From Bacteroidetes bacterium HGW-Bacteroidetes-2 (GTDB lineage Bacteria; Bacteroidota; Bacteroidia; Flavobacteriales; Flavobacteriaceae), in NCBI GenBank assembly GCA_002842575.1, contig PHDJ01000012.1, forward strand, positions 1 to 63,588: a DNA stretch of 63,588 nucleotides, given 5' to 3'. The translations under genes and the position numbers were made by a program. The notes beneath the pieces were generated by a model. It was not told the origin of the DNA. It ran no database searches and saw only the letters and a list, made by a program, of their open reading frames with translations. This document shows, one piece after another, positions 52,811 to 60,858 of the stretch (positions are counted from its first letter, which is position 1; every line of letters begins with the position of its first letter).

Positions 52811-52840
52811 TTTGTTTGTTCCGAACTAACTGTATATTTG
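52811..52840 (+). promoter_or_regulatory. Promoter and probable operator of the efflux operon
   Basis: TTTG (52811-52814), an 18-bp spacer, TATATTTG (52833-52840), an almost ideal Bacteroidota promoter. In the spacer the 17-bp inverted repeat GTTTGTTC-C-GAACTAAC (52814-52830) matches in seven of eight pairs, a typical operator for a dimeric repressor such as the gene immediately downstream. Confidence 0.65.
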
Positions 52841-52865
52841 CGCACTTGTTTTAAAGAAAATAATT

Positions 52866-53336
52866 TTGGCAACCTATACAAAAGAAGAATTAATAGAAGA
52901 GTTGGGCATTCATTTTGAAAACCTTTACCATTTGCCTCCACTGGCAACTCGCATACATGCAGCACTTATTTTAAATGGAGATAAGGGGTTCACTTTTGAT
53001 GAAATTATAGGCTTTACCGATGCTAGTAAAAGTTCGGTATCTACAAGTTTAAATTTATTATTAAAGACCGATAAAATTGAATATTTTACCAAGTCTGGCG
53101 ATAGAAAACGCTATTTCAGAAAAAAGAGAGACTATCTAAAAGCGCGATTGAATAATTATAAAGCCTTGATTGATAAAGAAATTTCCATATTTGAAAAGAC
53201 CCTTGTCTTTCTTCAAGAAAGTGAACCGGAAGCCTATAAAAACCATTTGTGTTTTACCACGGTGTATACCAATTATCTTAAAGATTCTAAACAACTATTA
53301 GAATCCACTTTGCTCCAACTAGAAAACGTCACTTAA
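52866..53336 (+). CDS. GbsR/MarR-like transcriptional regulator of the efflux operon
   Basis: This 156-residue winged-helix regulator starts MATYTKEELIEELGIHFENL from a TTG codon. The wHTH includes FTFDEIIGFTDASKSSVSTS and LNLLLKTDKIEYFTKSGDRK, closely resembling the GbsR group. The C-terminal helical part likely mediates dimerisation and ligand binding. It lies 41 nt before the membrane fusion protein gene of an RND pump, so it is the obvious candidate repressor; the operator at 52814-52830 supports autoregulation. The inducing compound is unknown. Confidence 0.85.
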   Translation: MATYTKEELIEELGIHFENLYHLPPLATRIHAALILNGDKGFTFDEIIGFTDASKSSVSTSLNLLLKTDKIEYFTKSGDRKRYFRKKRDYLKARLNNYKALIDKEISIFEKTLVFLQESEPEAYKNHLCFTTVYTNYLKDSKQLLESTLLQLENVT

Positions 53337-53376
53337 AAAATCATACTTATACATATATTCAAAGCCAATAAACCTT

Positions 53377-54495
53377 ATGAAACAGTTTCCTATTTTTATA
53401 GTTTTTGCTTTAATTTCCTTTGTTTTATTGCAGTCTTGTAATGACAAAAATCAGCAAGCAGCACCTACGGCTATGCCATTTCCAGTGATTTCTATATCTT
53501 CAAAAACAGTTACCGCATATCGCAGCTATCCAGTAAGAATAGAAGGTACTAATAACAGTGCAGTTCGCGCTAAAGTGGGTGGTTATATCACCAAAGTATT
53601 GGTAGATGAAGGGCAAAAAGTTAAAAAGGGGCAATTGCTTTTTACCCTAGAAACCCAAACCTTATCCCAAGATGCAGAAGCTGCTCTCGCTAATGTAAAC
53701 GCTGCTCAAGTAGAAGTAAACAAACTAAAACCTTTGGTAGATAAAAACATTATTAGCAATGTACAACTTGAAACAGCAAAAGCACGTTTGGCACAAGCTA
53801 AAAGCAGTTATAATAGTATTTCAGCAGCCATTGGCTATGCTAATATTCAGAGTCCAATAGATGGTTATGTGGGTTCTATACCCTATCGAGAGGGTGCATT
53901 AGTGAACCCAGCAGACCCTCAGCCGCTTACTACGGTTTCTACCACGGATGAAGTATATGTTTTTTTTGCATTAAATGAAAAGGACTATTTAGATTTTTTA
54001 AGGAACACAGAAGGTGCCACCCGAGAGGATAAAATCAACAACTTTCCAGAAGTAGAATTGCAGTTAGCCACTTCAAAGATTTATGAAGAAAAAGGAGTAA
54101 TTGAAACAGTAACCGGACAAATAAATCCCTCTACAGGTACCGTAACGTTTCGAGCAAAGTTTGCCAATCCGAATGGGTATTTAGCAAATGGAGGTAGTGG
54201 TCAAATAAGAATTCCAACGGTATATAAAGATGCAGTGGTTATTCCGGAGTCTGCTTCGTATGAGCGACAAGGTAAAATATATGCATATAAAGTACAAGGC
54301 GATACTTTAGCAATTAGCACAGCTGTTGAGGTTACCGCTCGTGTGGATTCTTATATACTTGTAATGAGCGGTTTGCAAATAGGCGATAAAATTGTAACCC
54401 AAGGGGTTGGTAAATTGCGAAACAACACACCTATTGTTCCACAAATGGTAGATTTTGATAGTATAACTAGCGGTTTAAAACCAGTATTTAAATAA
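53377..54495 (+). CDS. RND efflux periplasmic adaptor (membrane fusion protein)
   Basis: This 372-residue HlyD/AcrA-type adaptor is a lipoprotein: MKQFPIFIVFALISFVLLQS followed by C21. It has the barrel-sandwich motif AKVGGYITKVLVDEGQKVKK and the mirrored IQSPIDGYVGSIPYREGALV, with an alpha-hairpin between (about 100-150, ALANVNAAQVEVNKLKPLVD). The C-terminal membrane-proximal domain includes VIPESASYERQGKIYAYKV. Followed by the RND pump after 9 nt. It connects the inner-membrane pump to the outer-membrane channel. Confidence 0.93.
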   Translation: MKQFPIFIVFALISFVLLQSCNDKNQQAAPTAMPFPVISISSKTVTAYRSYPVRIEGTNNSAVRAKVGGYITKVLVDEGQKVKKGQLLFTLETQTLSQDAEAALANVNAAQVEVNKLKPLVDKNIISNVQLETAKARLAQAKSSYNSISAAIGYANIQSPIDGYVGSIPYREGALVNPADPQPLTTVSTTDEVYVFFALNEKDYLDFLRNTEGATREDKINNFPEVELQLATSKIYEEKGVIETVTGQINPSTGTVTFRAKFANPNGYLANGGSGQIRIPTVYKDAVVIPESASYERQGKIYAYKVQGDTLAISTAVEVTARVDSYILVMSGLQIGDKIVTQGVGKLRNNTPIVPQMVDFDSITSGLKPVFK

Positions 54496-54504
54496 GAATA
54501 AATC

Positions 54505-57500
54505 ATGATAAAATTATTTATTGAGCGTCCGGTACTTTCGTCGGTAGTTTCTATTATTATTGTACTCCTAGGGGTTTTAGGCATCAACGTTTTACCTACT
54601 ACACAATATCCTGAAATTGCACCACCTACCGTTCAGGTTAACGCCAATTATCCCGGTGCCAATGCACAAACGGTATTAGAAAGCGTAGTCATTCCTATAG
54701 AAGAACAAATTAATGGGGTAGAAGGCATGACCTACATTACTTCTACAGCCAGTAACAATGGTAGTGCACAGATACAGGTGTTTTTTGAACAAGGAGTAGA
54801 TCCAGATATCGCCGCTATTAATGTTCAAAATCGTGTGGCACGAGCCAATCCGTTGCTTCCCAGAGAGGTGACCCAATCGGGAGTAATCACCCAAAAGCAA
54901 CAAACTAGTGCGTTGATGTTTTTAACGGTATTTTCTGAAAATGAAGATTATAATGCCACATACATTCAAAATTATTTGAATATTAATGTATTGCCAGCTT
55001 TAAAACGAATCTATGGGGTAGGAAACGTAAATGTATTTGGTTCTAAAAATTATGCCATGCGCATTTGGTTACAACCTGAAAAATTAGCAGCCTATAGTTT
55101 AGTGCCAGACGATATTACCGCAGCGATTAATGAGCAAAGTAGAGAGGCCGCCGCAGGGTCTTTAGGACAAAATAATGCAGAAGCGTTTGAATATGTATTA
55201 ACCTATAGTGGACGTTATAAAGAAGAATCGCAGTATGAAAACATTGTGATTAAAGCATTAGAAGGAGGGGAATTTTTATATTTAAAAGATGTTGCCACGG
55301 TAGAGCTGGATGCGGAAGCTTATAGTGTTATTTCCTTTACCAATGGAAATCCAGGGGTGAGCATGGGTATTTATCAAACGCCAGGCTCCAATGCACAAGA
55401 AATTATTGAGAAAGTTCATGAAACTATGAAAGGTTTGTCCCTCGACTTTCCTAAGGGTCTTACCTATATTATTAATTTTGATACCAATGAATTTTTAACG
55501 GCGTCCATTAATAAAGTTTTAGTGACCCTTTTAGAAGCCTTTTTATTAGTCTTTCTGGTGGTATTTCTTTTTTTACAAGATTTTAGATCCACATTAATTC
55601 CTGCAATTGCGGTACCAGTATCTATTATAGGAACCTTTTTCTTTCTCAATCTTTTTGGATATTCCATCAATTTATTGACATTATTTGCCCTAGTATTAGC
55701 AATAGGTATTGTAGTAGATGATGCTATTGTGGTGGTGGAAGCTGTGCATGCCAAGTTGGAAAAGGGGGCAACATCGGCTTTAGAAGCATCTAAGCAGGCG
55801 ATGGATGAAATCACCGGTGCCATTATTTCCATTACCTTAGTGATGGGTGCTGTGTTTATTCCCGTTACGTTTATTGAGGGACCTACCGGCGTGTTTTATA
55901 AACAATTTGGAGTAACGCTTATTGTAGCCATAGGCATTTCTGCTATTAATGCACTTACTTTAAGTCCGGCGTTAAGCGCTTTGTTTTTAAAACCCCATAT
56001 CGGCAAAGAGCGCAAGAAAAATATTTTGGGTCGCTTCTTTGTAGGTTTTAATACGGTTTTTACGGTATCCACAAAAAAATATATCCAATCGCTTCATTTT
56101 TTATACCGTCATAAATGGGTTACAGTACTTATCCTTCTAGTTTCAGTAGCAGGAATTTTATGGGCATCGTCAGTAACCCCAAAAGGGTTTGTTCCCGATG
56201 AAGACAGGGGGTTAATCTTTGTTAATGTAGAATTACCAGCAGGTGCTACTTTAGACCGTACCGTACAAATAACAGATGAAATAGGTAAAAAAGCACGTAA
56301 TATTCCCGGAGTAAGTGATATCTCGCTTGTTAATGGTTTTAGCATAATTGGCGGTTCGGGCAGTAATTTTGGTTTAGGGTTTATTAAATTAGATTCTTGG
56401 GAAGATCGAAAAGACCCAAGCAAATCAGTAGAAGCCATCACAGGTCAGCTTTTTGGTTTTGCAGCGGGAATTCCAGGAGCTACTATTTTATTTTTTGCAC
56501 CACCTAGTGTTCCCGGTTTTGGTATTTCATCGGGTTTTGAAATGAAAATTTTAGATCCATTTGGAGGCAGCTTTACCGATTTGAATGAGGTTACACAAAA
56601 CTACTTAAAAGCGTTAAATGCTCGTCCTGAAATTTTATATGCACAAAGTTCGTTTAATACAAACTATGCACAATATGAAATAGAGGTTAATATTGCCAAA
56701 ACCAAAGAAGCCGGAATTACGGTAAATTCTATTTTATCCGCTTTACAAGGGTACATTGGTAGTGTTTATGCGGCAGATTTTTCCCGTTTTGGAAAACAAT
56801 ATCGTGTTTTTGTACAAGCATTGCCTGAGGATAGGACTTCGGTAGAAAGTTTAAATAGTTTGTTTGTTAGAAATGCGCAAGGTGAAATGGCTCCCATTAC
56901 TGAATTTATAGAATTGAAAAGGGTATATGGCCCTCAATCGGTTACTCGATTTAATTTGTTTAATTCGGCTAGCATCAATGGCGCTGCAGCACCGGGGTAT
57001 TCTACCGGCGATGCCATTGCCGCTGTACAAGAAGTTACCGCTTCCGATTTATCAAAAGATTACAATATTGGTTTTTCTGGTTTGACTAGAGAAGAAATTT
57101 CATCGGGAAACCAAACCACCACTATATTTTTACTCAGCATTCTGTTTGTCTATTTTATTTTAGCGGCACAATATGAAAGTTATTTATTGCCATTAGCAGT
57201 TATTCTTTCACTACCTGTAGGGGTTATGGGTGCTTATGTAGTGACCATGCTTTCTGGCCTAGAAAACAATATTTATTTTCAAATAGCCTTAATCATGCTA
57301 TTAGGCCTTTTAGCTAAAAATGCCATTCTAATTGTAGAATTTGCCAGACAACGGCGTCAAGCGGGACATAGCATCGCCGAGGCGGCATTTGAAGGTGCCA
57401 AAGCGCGACTTCGTCCTATTTTAATGACCTCCTTTGCTTTTATCATTGGGCTATTGCCGTTGGTTTTTTCTTCCGGAATAGGAGCACGTGGCAACAACGC

Positions 57501-57648
57501 CATAGGTACAGGTGCAGTAGGCGGTTTGTTTATAGGAACGGTATTGGGCATTTTTATTATCCCAATCCTTTACATCTTCTTTCAATGGTTGCAGGAAAAA
57601 ATAAACAAAAAATCACCACACATTCAAATTAAAGAAACTCATGTTTAA
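54505..57648 (+). CDS. RND multidrug efflux transporter (HAE1/AcrB type)
   Basis: This 1047-residue pump has twelve membrane segments and the AcrB hallmarks: FIERPVLSSVVSIIIVLLGV at the start, YPEIAPPTVQVNANYPGANA, the proton-relay Asp pair in LAIGIVVDDAIVVVEAVHAK, and SLPVGVMGAYVVTMLSG near the end. It exports amphiphilic drugs using proton motive force. The gene is flanked by its adaptor and outer-membrane channel and regulated by the GbsR-like protein, a complete tripartite pump. Ends overlap the channel gene by 8 nt. Confidence 0.95.
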   Translation: MIKLFIERPVLSSVVSIIIVLLGVLGINVLPTTQYPEIAPPTVQVNANYPGANAQTVLESVVIPIEEQINGVEGMTYITSTASNNGSAQIQVFFEQGVDPDIAAINVQNRVARANPLLPREVTQSGVITQKQQTSALMFLTVFSENEDYNATYIQNYLNINVLPALKRIYGVGNVNVFGSKNYAMRIWLQPEKLAAYSLVPDDITAAINEQSREAAAGSLGQNNAEAFEYVLTYSGRYKEESQYENIVIKALEGGEFLYLKDVATVELDAEAYSVISFTNGNPGVSMGIYQTPGSNAQEIIEKVHETMKGLSLDFPKGLTYIINFDTNEFLTASINKVLVTLLEAFLLVFLVVFLFLQDFRSTLIPAIAVPVSIIGTFFFLNLFGYSINLLTLFALVLAIGIVVDDAIVVVEAVHAKLEKGATSALEASKQAMDEITGAIISITLVMGAVFIPVTFIEGPTGVFYKQFGVTLIVAIGISAINALTLSPALSALFLKPHIGKERKKNILGRFFVGFNTVFTVSTKKYIQSLHFLYRHKWVTVLILLVSVAGILWASSVTPKGFVPDEDRGLIFVNVELPAGATLDRTVQITDEIGKKARNIPGVSDISLVNGFSIIGGSGSNFGLGFIKLDSWEDRKDPSKSVEAITGQLFGFAAGIPGATILFFAPPSVPGFGISSGFEMKILDPFGGSFTDLNEVTQNYLKALNARPEILYAQSSFNTNYAQYEIEVNIAKTKEAGITVNSILSALQGYIGSVYAADFSRFGKQYRVFVQALPEDRTSVESLNSLFVRNAQGEMAPITEFIELKRVYGPQSVTRFNLFNSASINGAAAPGYSTGDAIAAVQEVTASDLSKDYNIGFSGLTREEISSGNQTTTIFLLSILFVYFILAAQYESYLLPLAVILSLPVGVMGAYVVTMLSGLENNIYFQIALIMLLGLLAKNAILIVEFARQRRQAGHSIAEAAFEGAKARLRPILMTSFAFIIGLLPLVFSSGIGARGNNAIGTGAVGGLFIGTVLGIFIIPILYIFFQWLQEKINKKSPHIQIKETHV

Positions 57649-59041
57649 AAAAAATATATCTCGCATTGTTTTCTTATTGGTTGCTACTAACACACTGCAA
57701 AGTTGTTTTGTGGCTAAAGATTACAAGCGACATGAAGCCTTAAGCGAAGCAAATTTCCGAAGTGACCAATTGCCTAAAGACAGTATAAGTCTAGGCGATG
57801 TTTCATGGCGCGAATTATTTACTGATGCTGCTTTGGTATCTTATATAGAAGAAGGCTTACAAAATAACCTTGATATTCGGATGGCGATGCAACACATAAC
57901 CACAGCCAATGCATATTACCAACAAGGAAAAGCCGGTTATTTGCCAACACTAGGAATACAAGGGCAAGTTACACATCAAGAACTTTCTAGCAACAGTCAA
58001 TTTGGATCCGTTTTTGATGGCAGTATTACCCAATATGAACTCACAGGCAACCTTTCTTGGGAAGCCGATATTTGGGGAAAAATACGCAGTAGCAAGCGCG
58101 CCTCTGAAGCCGCTTATTTGCAAACCGTAGCTGCACATCAAGCGGTGAAAACCCAATTAATAGCAGATATTGCAACGGTATATTACCAATTGCTTACCCT
58201 AGACGCACAAATGCAAATTGTAGAAAAAACCATCACCAACCGCAGTAATGGATTAGAAACAACAGTGGCATTAAAGGAAGCAGGAATCCTAACCGAAGTT
58301 GCCGTAAAACAAACCGAGGCACAGTTGTATACCGCTAAATCTTTACGCATAGATATCCAGCGTGACATTGCTTTAGCTGAAAACAGGCTTTCCATTTTGT
58401 TGGGCACCACACCCAAACCTATAGAAAGAGGCACTTTAGAAGCACAAGACCTTGCACCTCAATTAAAAACTGGTTATCCCTCGGGTTTGTTGCGCAACCG
58501 ACCAGATGTCATCGCAGCAGAATACCAATTGGTTGAAGCTTTTGAATTGACCAATATTGCCCGAAGCAATTTCTATCCTTCTTTAAGAATTACCGCAAAC
58601 GGGGGTTTTCAAAGTGTGGAATTAGATCAATTATTAAGCGCCAATTCGCTTTTTGCTACTTTTGTGGGTTCGTTAGTACAGCCTTTACTGAATGGTAGAA
58701 AAATAAAAACCAATTACGAAGTAGCACAAAGCCAACAAGAAATTGCCTATTTGCAATTCAAACAAACGCTATTGAACGCCAGCAGAGAAGTTTCAGATGC
58801 ATTGTACACCTTCACCGCAGCCGATAAAAAAATTGGTTTTACCACCAAAGAATTTGAAGCCTATGACCTAGCTACAAGCTATTCCGAAGAATTGCTGGAT
58901 AACGGTATTGCTAATTATTTAGAAGTGCTTAATGCCCGTGAAAATGCATTGAGCTCAGAAGTGCGAATAACCACTACTCGATTTGCACAACTACAAGCCG
59001 TAGTAGCATTGTATCGTGCTCTTGGAGGTGGCGTGGAATAG
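57641..59041 (+). CDS. TolC-like outer-membrane efflux channel lipoprotein
   Basis: This 466-residue protein of the NodT/OprM family has a lipoprotein signal (MFKKNISRIVFLLVATNTLQ, SCFVAK, Cys22). The two alpha-hairpin regions with paired OEP domains are visible: ALQNNLDIRMAMQHITTANA-like in the first half and SRSNFYPSLRI / LLRNRPDVIAAEYQLVEAFE in the middle, plus the end TTRFAQLQAVVALYRALGGG. It is the exit duct of the RND pump. It is the last gene of the four-gene operon; no clear terminator follows. Confidence 0.92.
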   Translation: MFKKNISRIVFLLVATNTLQSCFVAKDYKRHEALSEANFRSDQLPKDSISLGDVSWRELFTDAALVSYIEEGLQNNLDIRMAMQHITTANAYYQQGKAGYLPTLGIQGQVTHQELSSNSQFGSVFDGSITQYELTGNLSWEADIWGKIRSSKRASEAAYLQTVAAHQAVKTQLIADIATVYYQLLTLDAQMQIVEKTITNRSNGLETTVALKEAGILTEVAVKQTEAQLYTAKSLRIDIQRDIALAENRLSILLGTTPKPIERGTLEAQDLAPQLKTGYPSGLLRNRPDVIAAEYQLVEAFELTNIARSNFYPSLRITANGGFQSVELDQLLSANSLFATFVGSLVQPLLNGRKIKTNYEVAQSQQEIAYLQFKQTLLNASREVSDALYTFTAADKKIGFTTKEFEAYDLATSYSEELLDNGIANYLEVLNARENALSSEVRITTTRFAQLQAVVALYRALGGGVE

Positions 59042-59175
59042 GATTATTTATAACCCATGCAGTTCGTTATAATTTTATTGAAAAGGATAATAGACAATCT
59101 ACATAGTGTTAGACAAATAGGTTGCGCCGAGGATATTTGTTTCTGTAGATAACCTATATCCAAAACATTTGATTC

Positions 59176-59446
59176 TACAAACATACGACCCCTTTGGGGT
59201 CAGGAATGAAAACGGATTATTTGTTACAAACATACGACCCCGCCGGGGTCAACACATATCAGACCCCAGAGGGGTCGTATGTTTGTAGAAAGACAATAAA
59301 AGCAACAATTGACCCCAGCGGGGTCAAATATTTGATGCATATTGTATTGTTTTTTACACAAATTTGAACCTACAAACATACGACCCCTCTGGGGTCATGG
59401 ATAAAAAACGAATTATTTGTTACAAACATACGACCCCTCTGGGGCT
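59176..59446. repeat. Cluster of REP/REPIN-like palindromes
   Basis: Six units with the core GACCCC-NNN-GGGGTC: units at 59176-59201, 59225-59250, 59371-59396 and 59421-59446 carry the arm TACAAACATAC in front; 59262-59287 carries the reverse arm; 59311-59325 has the AGC-loop form of the array at 47100. Units 2 and 3 are inverted neighbours (59225-59287), a REPIN/BIME-like pair. The flank AAC[AG]GATTATTTGT recurs before units 2 and 6. The remainder of the 770-bp gap 59042-59811 has no ORF; an inverted repeat TCAATAAAAA/TTTTTATTGA lies at 59642-59679. Confidence 0.75.
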
Positions 59447-59811
59447 CGCCAGTATGAATTTAATATCCTAAAAATCAATTCTTTATCAGAATGTCAAGGA
59501 AATAGGTAACCGAATTGTATGCCTTTTATAATATTTTCTCCTTTGAGAAAGTATAAATTTAATGATATTTTGTTGTAAGGAGAAAGGTTTTGCTTTAAAT
59601 AGTTTAATCCCTTCCAATAAAGAAAAATAGCTAACTAACTATCAATAAAAACTTTGTAAAGTTGTCAACTTTTTATTGAAATCAATGTATGTGGTTTATT
59701 TATTTGTGCGGGAAATCTATCCATCAATATATTAGAGATTATACCTGCGATTGTAATTAAAATTTCATAGATGTATACTTTAGTTTTGGAAATATTCCAT
59801 AATTTTGGAAT

Positions 59812-60078
59812 ATGTCAACAGGAATTTCATTTATAAACGATGACTTTAAGGAAGTCTCCAAGGTGCTTAAATCTATTAAGCCTGAAAAGTTATACTATGA
59901 GTGTCAAAAAAGAGGTTTGCCATACCCTGTTGATTCTAATAAATTTTTAATATCATTCAACAAAAAAGGAATTAATCTTTGTTATAAATATTTTGAAAAT
60001 CCCTCAGAGATAATGGAATTATTGCCAAATGAATTACCTTCTAAAGGTTGGATATTTTCCATTAAAAAAGTTAATTAA
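59812..60078 (+). CDS. Small hypothetical protein upstream of the HMCES-like gene
   Basis: An 88-residue protein, MSTGISFINDDFKEVSKVLK, SIKPEKLYYECQKRGLPYPV and ENPSEIMELLPNELPSKGWI, with no recognised domain and no membrane segment. It has two cysteines. The start is preceded by two near-identical -7 boxes, TAGTTTTGGAA (59781-59791) and TAATTTTGGAA (59800-59810), 19 bp apart. It is 31 nt from the HMCES-like start, so they are probably co-transcribed. Function unknown. Confidence 0.55.
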   Translation: MSTGISFINDDFKEVSKVLKSIKPEKLYYECQKRGLPYPVDSNKFLISFNKKGINLCYKYFENPSEIMELLPNELPSKGWIFSIKKVN

Positions 60079-60109
60079 TCTATTTAAAAATTATTTGTAT
60101 TTTAGTGCT

Positions 60110-60772
60110 ATGTGTTACGAAGTATCCTCTACAAAAGAAATTCCCGAAATAATTGAGTATTCAAATGCTGAGTTTGAAATACCTTTTGAATATGAGCCAT
60201 TCTATCATAGAAGCGCTTTTGGCTATCCAAACCTTCAGATAATTAAAATGGATGCCCCCGATGAAATATATCCTGCTACTTGGGGATTTGTTCCAGAATG
60301 GGCAATGGAAAATATTGAAGGATTTAGAAAAAAGTATCCCACATTTAATGCCCGGAGTGAAACTTTATTTTCCTCCAATACCTATAAGCAAAGTGCTAGG
60401 GATAAAAGGTGTTTAATTATTGCGGATGGATTTTTTGAACCCCACAAAGAAAATAAAATATCTATCCCAAATTTTTGTTATATACCTTCTAAAAAATATA
60501 AAGATGGAAGGGATTTATTTGTTTTTGCTGGTCTCTATTCTGAAATGGATGAATTTGCATATACCTGCACAATAATAACTAAAGAAGCAAATGACTTCTT
60601 TGCTGAAATTCATAACGAAAAGAAAAGAATGCCATTGGTTTTGGATGATGATTTAAAGACAGAATGGTTTAATGATAGTTTAAGTGAAAAGAATATTAAA
60701 GAACTTATGCTAAATGGTTTTACCAGTAAAGAGTTTATAGCACATCCGGTAAGTAGGGATTTATATAATTAA
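60110..60772 (+). CDS. SRAP/HMCES (YedK)-type abasic-site protein
   Basis: This 220-residue SRAP protein crosslinks abasic sites in single-stranded DNA via its N-terminal cysteine. The start MCYEVSS places Cys2 as the catalytic residue after Met removal, so ATG at 60110 is preferred over the longer 60029 start. Other blocks are TFNARSETLF (Asn/Arg), FFEPHKENK (Glu) and IHNEKKRMPLVLDDD with the catalytic His. A short, complete version. Protects abasic sites during replication. The link to the small upstream gene is not explained. Confidence 0.9.
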   Translation: MCYEVSSTKEIPEIIEYSNAEFEIPFEYEPFYHRSAFGYPNLQIIKMDAPDEIYPATWGFVPEWAMENIEGFRKKYPTFNARSETLFSSNTYKQSARDKRCLIIADGFFEPHKENKISIPNFCYIPSKKYKDGRDLFVFAGLYSEMDEFAYTCTIITKEANDFFAEIHNEKKRMPLVLDDDLKTEWFNDSLSEKNIKELMLNGFTSKEFIAHPVSRDLYN

Positions 60773-60858
60773 AATACATATTTTTACAAAAAGCCAACTT
60801 ATAAAAAAAGTGTAGTAACAAAACATATTTTAAATTCTAATTAATCCCTAATCTAATT

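Noticed and set aside
59642-59679. Rho-independent terminator between the RND operon and the small gene
   Set aside because: The inverted repeat TCAATAAAAA/TTTTTATTGA is AT-only and over 600 bp after the last gene, so the stem would be weak; no transcript is shown.
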